This document shows positions 6,173 through 11,600 of a DNA stretch of 19,953 nucleotides, one piece after another. How positions within the stretch are numbered: the first letter of the stretch is position 1; each line of letters opens with the position of its first letter. This DNA comes from Candidatus Harrisonbacteria bacterium. GTDB taxonomy: Bacteria > Patescibacteriota > Minisyncoccia > UBA6257 > UBA11618. The notes under the pieces were generated by a model. It had not been told where the DNA came from. It worked only from the letters and a program-made list of their open reading frames with translations, and did no database searches. A program made the position numbers and the translations under genes. Location of the stretch: NCBI GenBank assembly GCA_023244865.1, contig JAHFLM010000005.1, positions 1 through 19,953 of the forward strand. The letters are read 5' to 3'.

Positions 6173-6201
6173 TTGACGCCAGTTAAAATTTTTCCTACCC
6201 T
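6173..6201 (+). promoter_or_regulatory. Promoter of the gene at 6233, with a strong ribosome binding site downstream
   Basis: TTGACG (6173-6178), 17 nt, TACCCT (6196-6201). The leader carries GAGGAGG at 6221-6227, 5 nt before the ATG, the strongest Shine-Dalgarno in the window. The -35 starts 1 bp past the upstream stop codon. Confidence 0.65.
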
Positions 6202-6232
6202 AATAAAAGCACTTTAACCCGAGGAGGTTCTA

Positions 6233-6616
6233 ATGAAGATTTTCTTAATATCTCCAGTAGCTCGCATCGACGCTCTAACCGAAAGAATGTTGGCCGAATA
6301 TGTAGGATTATTGGAAAGCATGGGTCATTCAGTGCATTGGCCCATGCGGGACACTAATCAAATTGATTCCACGGGCGGCTATAATATTTGTAAAGCTAAT
6401 TTCGAGAGCATTTTGGAGGCCGACGCAGTTCACATTTGGTACGACGAGACTAGCGGTGGCTCAAAGTTTGATATGGGTGGCTTATTCATGCTCGTAGAAT
6501 TACTTGGCATGGAAAAAGAAATTGTAATTGTAAACGAAAGTAGGGTAACCGACACCCCAGCTAAGAGCTTCTTCAAGGTTTTTCGTCACCTTATAGAAAA
6601 AAGAAAGTCTGCTTAA
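6233..6616 (+). CDS. Nucleoside 2-deoxyribosyltransferase-like protein
   Basis: 127 aa with a Rossmann-like start (MKIFLISPVAR). Residues 63-86 (ADAVHIWYDETSGGSK then FDMGGLFML) match the layout of the NDT/DUF4406 superfamily, in which ...DGxxxGSxxElG... places the catalytic Glu and phosphate- or nucleoside-binding residues. Family members swap or hydrolyse the base of deoxynucleosides. Here Asp80 stands where the family usually has the nucleophilic Glu, so the chemistry may differ or be lost. It has its own promoter and strong Shine-Dalgarno, and ends at a two-way terminator. Its neighbours, Nudix and MazG-like enzymes, fit nucleotide salvage or sanitation. The assignment is by motif and length, so moderate. 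Confidence 0.7.
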   Translation: MKIFLISPVARIDALTERMLAEYVGLLESMGHSVHWPMRDTNQIDSTGGYNICKANFESILEADAVHIWYDETSGGSKFDMGGLFMLVELLGMEKEIVIVNESRVTDTPAKSFFKVFRHLIEKRKSA

Positions 6617-6625
6617 ATATAAACA

Positions 6626-6648
6626 AAAACCGCCTTTCCGGCGGTTTT
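6626..6648. terminator. Bidirectional terminator between convergent genes
   Basis: AAAACCGCC-TTTCC-GGCGGTTTT is a perfect 9-bp stem with A and T tails, so it works on both strands. It serves the gene ending at 6616 (+) and the gene ending at 6661 (-). Confidence 0.9.
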
Positions 6649-6660
6649 ACATTTCATGTA

Positions 6661-6999
6661 CTAAATATAAAAACCAAATCTTCCCGGTTTTAGCTGGGCT
6701 AAGAGCTTGTCTTCCTCGTCTGGTGGTTCTTTTTGAGTGGGATTAGACTGGGCTAAGGCTGGCTGATTTTCTCGGCAAGCTTTAGCCGTCTTAGTTACCG
6801 AAAAATCTTCTTCGCCATCCCTTAGTCTTTTTAGTAAAGCTGGCCTGTGTTTTTCTAAGGTATTTAGCATTTGAATGATTTCAATATTAGCAGCTACCTG
6901 AGTGTTCATGAGGGCTAGACCAACTTCATTATCAGTAAATTCTTCAATGCTAATCGCCATCAACCTAAATCTTTCAACCACAGTCAATTCGTCACTCAT
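6661..6999 (-). CDS. Small soluble protein of unknown function with a structured leader
   Basis: 112 aa, not recognised. It starts at the ATG at 6999, with AAGGAG 7 nt upstream. Residues 1-70 look all-helical and amphipathic (MSDELTVVERFRLMAISIEE, VAANIEIIQMLNTLEKHRPALLKRL). Residues ~75-105 are polar and Pro/Gln/Glu-rich (AQSNPTQKEPPDEEDK), and the C-terminus is LKPGRFGFYI. There is no signal peptide or membrane segment. It is transcribed alone on the minus strand from a TTGACT-N17-TATTTT promoter with a ~90-nt leader that folds into a nested hairpin just before the Shine-Dalgarno. This layout is shared with the two other minus-strand orphans and suggests regulated expression. I cannot assign a function. 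Confidence 0.75.
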   Translation of the reverse strand: MSDELTVVERFRLMAISIEEFTDNEVGLALMNTQVAANIEIIQMLNTLEKHRPALLKRLRDGEEDFSVTKTAKACRENQPALAQSNPTQKEPPDEEDKLLAQLKPGRFGFYI

Positions 7000-7020
7000 G
7001 AAAGGGCTCCTTCTTCGGTG

Positions 7021-7068
7021 CGCCGTATAATATAGGCCCCGTATGAATTCACGGGGTAAACTACGGCG
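7021..7068 (-). promoter_or_regulatory. Nested hairpin in the leader of the 6661-6999 gene
   Basis: Minus strand: outer stem CGCCGTA/TACGGCG (7 bp, plus 7021-7027 and 7062-7068) encloses CCCCGT-N8-ACGGGG (plus 7037-7056), with internal loops of 5 and 9 nt. It ends about 8 nt before the AAGGAG, so folding could affect ribosome access. It does not match a riboswitch class I recognise. Confidence 0.6.
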
Positions 7069-7096
7069 ACTATCCAGGACTCAAACAACCAAATAG

Positions 7097-7125
7097 AAAA
7101 TAGCACAAATTTTTAGTAAAGTCAA
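7097..7125 (-). promoter_or_regulatory. Promoter of the 6661-6999 gene
   Basis: Minus strand: TTGACT (plus 7120-7125), 17 nt, TATTTT (plus 7097-7102). It shares the 8-mer TTGACTTT with the promoters at 1270-1299 and 2250-2279. Confidence 0.65.
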
Positions 7126-7149
7126 TTTTATCTTAAGTTACCCATTTGT

Positions 7150-7155
7150 TATATT
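7150..7155 (+). promoter_or_regulatory. -10 box of the Nudix gene at 7163, suggesting a leaderless transcript
   Basis: TATATT ends 7 nt before the ATG, so transcription would start at or next to the start codon. No Shine-Dalgarno is present. I see no good -35. Confidence 0.45.
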
Positions 7156-7162
7156 AGCTATC

Positions 7163-7624
7163 ATGGAAAACCAATATCTCCACGAAGTAGCTATTACCGG
7201 GATTATCATTAAGGATGGCAAATATCTTTTAATTAGACGGTCGCCTGACAGAAGGCGTTTTCCTAGCATGTGGGCAGTACCAGGAGGAAGATTGGAGACT
7301 AAGGATTATATAGATTTTCCTAAGGATACCGAAAATTTTTGGTACCGGGTTTTAGAAAGAACTCTCGAACGTGAAGTTTTAGAGGAGGTTGGCTTAAAGA
7401 TTAAAAATATCCGTTATTTAACAAGTATTACCACTATTCATAAAGATAGTGTGCCATCCCTAATTATTTCCTGTATAGCTGACTACGATTCCGGCGAAGT
7501 TTCGTTAGACATGACCGAGTCTTCAGAGTTTGCTTGGGTTAGCCTAGCCGAAGCTAAAAACTACCAACTAATCGACGGTATCTACGACGAACTAGTCATG
7601 GCAGAAAATAAAACAAGTCAATAA
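7163..7624 (+). CDS. Nudix hydrolase with an enlarged Nudix box
   Basis: 153 aa. The N-terminal strand pattern HEVAITGIIIKDGKYLLIRR and WAVPGGRLE (38-45) are typical Nudix. The catalytic helix L-x-R70-E71-V-L-E-E75-V-G77-L is intact. From Gly42 to Arg70 there are 28 positions instead of the canonical 14, because ~14 residues (KDYIDFPKDTENFWYR region) are inserted between the GG turn and the helix. The enlarged loop should lie by the active site and change substrate choice. I recall similar WYxVLExTLxREVxEEV proteins in CPR and archaea, but cannot name a substrate. It is likely a leaderless transcript. The methyltransferase gene starts 15 bp after the stop, so the two may be co-transcribed. 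Confidence 0.88.
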   Translation: MENQYLHEVAITGIIIKDGKYLLIRRSPDRRRFPSMWAVPGGRLETKDYIDFPKDTENFWYRVLERTLEREVLEEVGLKIKNIRYLTSITTIHKDSVPSLIISCIADYDSGEVSLDMTESSEFAWVSLAEAKNYQLIDGIYDELVMAENKTSQ

Positions 7625-7639
7625 TTAAGTCATTCTAAA

Positions 7640-8251
7640 ATGCTAAAAGATAAATTCAATCAAATTTACTCCGACCCAAACTTTACTCCTCGTGAAAAGC
7701 CCAGTGACGTGGTCACTAAAATAAATAAATACTTGAAAGGGGGTAGCGTTTTAGATCTTGGAGCAGGGGATGGGCGCAACTCGCTTTACTTAGCTAAGCA
7801 AGGTTTTTCAGTGACCGCTGTAGATTTTTCAGCTGTAGCAATGGCTAAATTAGAAAATTTAGCCGAAGAAAAGAATCTCAAAATTACTACCGTGGTTTCA
7901 GATGTTACAAGCCTAACTATTAAAGATAGCTACGAAGCAATTTTAGTTATTCAATTATTCCACAACCTTACCAAGCCCGAGGTTTTGAATCTTATAAAAA
8001 AGATTAAATCTCAAACCAAACAAGGTGGTTTGAATATCCTAGAATTCATAACTCCAGACAGTGATTTTTACGATGTTAACTGGGATTCCGGTCATTTTTA
8101 CAGCTCCAAAGAAGAAATATTAGAGCTTTATTCTGGTTGGCAGCTTTTAGAAAGCGAAAATCGCAACTGGGAAGCGAGTCACAGTAAATTCAAAGACGGC
8201 CGCCCCATGTGGAACACCAGCGAAGCTTTAATTTTAAAGAAACCTCTTTGA
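7640..8251 (+). CDS. SAM-dependent methyltransferase, TehB-like
   Basis: 203 aa class I methyltransferase. Motif I is VLDLGAGDGRNSLYLA at 37-52 (the SAM-binding Gly loop). Motif II is TAVDFS at 59-64, whose Asp should bind the ribose. SDVTSL follows at ~87-92. The LDLGxGxGRNSLYLAxxGFxVTAVD pattern is that of the TehB/thiopurine-like group. These methylate small molecules or metalloids such as tellurite, but the natural substrate here is not determined. The C-terminal part (NWDSGHFYSSKEEILELYSG, WQLLESENR) matches the family lid region. It ends in TGA, which shows TGA is a stop in this genome. It lies 15 bp downstream of the Nudix gene, probably in one transcript. Confidence 0.88.
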   Translation: MLKDKFNQIYSDPNFTPREKPSDVVTKINKYLKGGSVLDLGAGDGRNSLYLAKQGFSVTAVDFSAVAMAKLENLAEEKNLKITTVVSDVTSLTIKDSYEAILVIQLFHNLTKPEVLNLIKKIKSQTKQGGLNILEFITPDSDFYDVNWDSGHFYSSKEEILELYSGWQLLESENRNWEASHSKFKDGRPMWNTSEALILKKPL

Positions 8252-8276
8252 TCCTTTCTTCCCACCCCACAACACT

Positions 8277-8435
8277 TAATTTAAAAGCGAGCCGCCTTGG
8301 AAACATGACGGAGGAAAAATTTTCATGTTGTTCGTTTTCAATTAGAACAACATGAAAATTTTTCTGAGTCCGAAGGAAATTTTATCTGACCCCATAAAAT
8401 TATCCTGTTTTCCAAAGCGGCTCGCTTTTAAATTA
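8277..8435. repeat. Nested inverted-repeat element (159 bp)
   Basis: The outer arms 8277-8305 and 8406-8435 pair over ~29 bp with one mismatch and one extra base (TAATTTAAAAGCGAGCCGC... against ...GCGGCTCGCTTTTAAATTA). Inside, 8314-8333 and 8345-8364 are a perfect 20-bp inverted repeat (GAAAAATTTTCATGTTGTTC) around an 11-nt loop. The element fills the gap between the methyltransferase and surface-protein genes and has no reading frame. It could be a MITE-like element or a structured RNA. A one-arm relative lies at 16149-16169. Confidence 0.85.
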
Positions 8436-8489
8436 AACCAACCCAACTTATCCACACCCAAAACATTTCCTCTTTCACTCCCACTATTT

Positions 8490-8648
8490 TATACTATAAG
8501 GGTGAATTAATATTTCTCGTGTCGCGCGGGGAATTTAATTAAAGTTATATAAAAAAATATTTAAAAAAATAAAAAATTTAACACTATAAAAATCTTTATT
8601 TAATGCGGGAAGATTAACTAATTAGGTCGATCGCAACCTAAAGATTTT
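8490..8648 (+). promoter_or_regulatory. Candidate promoter and structured leader of the giant surface-protein gene
   Basis: TATACT at 8490-8495 is a possible -10, with no convincing -35. From the expected start (~8502) the transcript would open with a hairpin at 8505-8518/8528-8540: 13 pairs, two of them G-U, one bulge and a GC-rich 9-nt loop in an otherwise AT-rich stretch. Further down, AAAATCTTTA (8589-8598) pairs with TAAAGATTTT (8639-8648), and TTAGGT (8622-8627) with ACCTAA (8636-8641). The last two overlap by 3 nt. The ATG at 8691 has no Shine-Dalgarno. The promoter itself is weak evidence; the pairing is exact. Confidence 0.45.
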
Positions 8649-8690
8649 AAAAAAATGTTAAATCCATTAAAGAAGTTATAAGTATCAAAT

Positions 8691-11600
8691 ATGATCAAAA
8701 AAATCACTAAAAATTTCATCGGTCTAACAGTTTTAGTAGTTGCCTTAGTTGGCTTAACCTGCCAAAACGTAAATGCGTCATGGGCGTCTAACACTTCAAA
8801 TGTAAATACAGTTAATACGAGTAATGTCGTTAAGGCTTCGGCTACCTTTGCTCCTATTGGCATTCAGGTTGTTAACACTGGCGCTGGAGCAGATACTCTC
8901 AACGATATCTCCCTAACCTTAACTGGCGCGAGCAGCTTCGATCCAACCACCGACATAGCTAGCTTGACTTCAGATAGCTCTACGAGCGGTGTGGGTGTCT
9001 ACTTAGACAACACTCCAGTGGGTACCTTCGGTGCTGAAGATCAACCTTTCGCGATGAATCCAGGTCCTAGCTACATTGGCTCTGGCCCTTGGACTATCAC
9101 TATTAGCCCTAACGCTAATATTCCTTCTGGCAACACTAAGAACTACTTAATTGTGCTCCGAACCGCTTCTGGTGCTACTAATGGCCATCAAGTTAGAGTC
9201 GGTTTGGCGAGTGTTACCTATGCCACCGCCGGCACAAAGACCAATTTAGCAGTCAGCGCTCCTAGTGATAGTACTTATATCACCATAGACACCACCGCTC
9301 CAACCGTTTCTTCAAGGGTGACTCAAGATATAGATGGTGATGGTTTAATCGACGCCATTAAAGTAACAGCAAGCGAATCTATTCTAGATTCCACCTTATT
9401 AGCTGCTAACTTCGCCGTTGCGGGTTACACAGTGGCCAGCGTTTCTGGTACCGCTAATAGCAGCACTGCTAATGACACTATTTTCTACCTTAACTTAACC
9501 GAAGGCGCCGGCACTTGCAGTAGCTCAGATTCCACTGGTTGTGATACCGATGCTTTACCAAACGTTACTTACACCGCCGGCACTCTTACCGATCATGCTG
9601 GCACATCTTTAGCTAACACCGGAGCTGTGGCTGCCACCGACGGCGCTTCTCCAATTGCTAAATATTCCAAATATAAAGACACCGACAATGATGGGCGAGT
9701 AGATCGAGTAGATGTAACCTTCTCTGAAAACATAGTAAGCGATGGTTATGATGCTGCCGACTACGCCGCTTCTACAGCTGGTACAATTAACCTAAGTACC
9801 GATTCCGCCGTAGCCACTTCTGGTGATGATCTACGTATTACCATCCTTGGTGATGCTGGCAAAACTGGCGGTGCCACCAATCCTCAAATTACCTACACAA
9901 GCAACTTCGTTAATACCTCAAGAGGTTTAAACGACTCTTCTAATAACGCTGTGGCTACCGTTACGATCGCCGCTTCTGACTCTGCTTCCCCAGTTATTAA
10001 AACCGTTACTATCGAAGACGCTAACTCCAACGGTTTAATTGATAAATTAACCTACACTTGGACAGAAAATGTAGATACAGACGACAGCGCTGCTCCAGTT
10101 TCAGCTGATGCGCCAACTACTCTCTTGCCAGATGGCCAAACCGCTACTTACGGCTCAGCTGCTTTCTCTGATCCAGCTGGTGCTTCTGCCGCTTTCGTAA
10201 TTACTGGTGTTACTGGTCAAGTTACCAAAAACACCGCCGCTGGTTCCACGGCTATCTCTGGTGATCTATCAGCTAAGTGGGTAGATGGATCTGGTAACGC
10301 CGCTCATGTAACAGGGGCTACCGCTAACGAAACTATCACCGACTCCGCCGCTCCAGTTTATGTATCTTCTACTGGTAACGACACCCCAAGCTTAAATGCT
10401 ACTGGTTACACTAATCGTTACAGAATAGTATTCTCAGAAAACTTATCAGATGTGGATTCGGGAGCTGTTTCTCATCCAAACTTCACCATGGTTAACGATA
10501 CTAACAGTAATGCTGTAACTGTAGATGAAGGAGATATTTACTTAGGGGTAGGTGATCCACACACAGTTCAAATCGTTCTTAATCAAGCTGATGCAGATAA
10601 CTACACTGGTGGAATGACATTTACTTATAATGCCAGTGCTTCTGGTAATAAGATTCAAGACGCTACCGGTAACCTAACCGCTACTTTTAGTCAGGCCTTA
10701 ACAGATGACGTGAAGCCAGTTTTAAAGACTGCTCGAGCTAATAATGTTGGTGGCACAGCCGATGTTTTAGATGCTGCTAGTGATTGGGTAGAGTTCAAGT
10801 TTTCCGAAACCATGACTCTTCCAACTATCGTTAACTTAGAAGTCGCACTCTTATTTGCTAACGGCGCTACGGATTCTGATGCTACTGATACTCAAAACTT
10901 ACACACCACAGGTGGTTCAGATAACACGGTTTCTCGAGTCACTAGTGTTTTTACTAATGATACTATTCGCGTTACTCATGACCAAGATGATAGCGCTAAT
11001 CTTCTAACTCCAGATACAGACACTGTCCGCGTCACTGATGCTGGATTAACTGATACAGCCAGCTCTCCTAACGCTCCAACCGAAACTCCTTCAGCTGTCA
11101 CAATTACTTTAGCTGACCTCACTGCTCCAACCTTCAGCACTCGTCAAACTCAAGATCTTGATCTTGATGGTAAGATCGACGCCATTAAGGTAACTATGAG
11201 CGAATCTATTCTAGATTCCACCTTAACCTTGGGAAACTTTGCAGTCGCTGGTTATACAGCTACTAGCGTTTCTGGCACAGCTAATGGCAGTAGTGCAAAT
11301 GATACTATTTTCTACATCATCTTAACCGAAGGTGGTTCTGGAGATACTAGCGCCCTTCCAACTGTTACTTACACTCAGGGCACGATGACCGACGCAAGTG
11401 GTAACTTAACTGCCACTACAGGTGCTGTTGCCTCTACCGACAAAGCTACTCCAGTCGCTATGTCCGCAACTTACAAAGACACCAACACGGACGGTCAAGT
11501 AGATCGAGTAGATATTACATTCTCAGAAGTCCCAACTCTCAGCTCTTACAATGCTTCCGACTGGGCTGCTTCTACTGCTGGTACGATTAACTTAGGCGCT

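Noticed and set aside
8249..8251. Recoded genetic code (TGA as Gly) as in SR1/Gracilibacteria
   Set aside because: The methyltransferase ends at TGA exactly where the family ends, and the large genes contain no in-frame TGA.
8691..8763. Lipoprotein signal (Cys24 in the first gene of the surface operon)
   Set aside because: The residues before the Cys (VGLTC) fit a lipobox poorly, and a good signal peptidase I site (VNA|S) follows.
8618..8863. 81-codon minus-strand frame
   Set aside because: It is the complement of the surface-protein signal peptide and leader; the signal peptide on the plus strand is the convincing reading.
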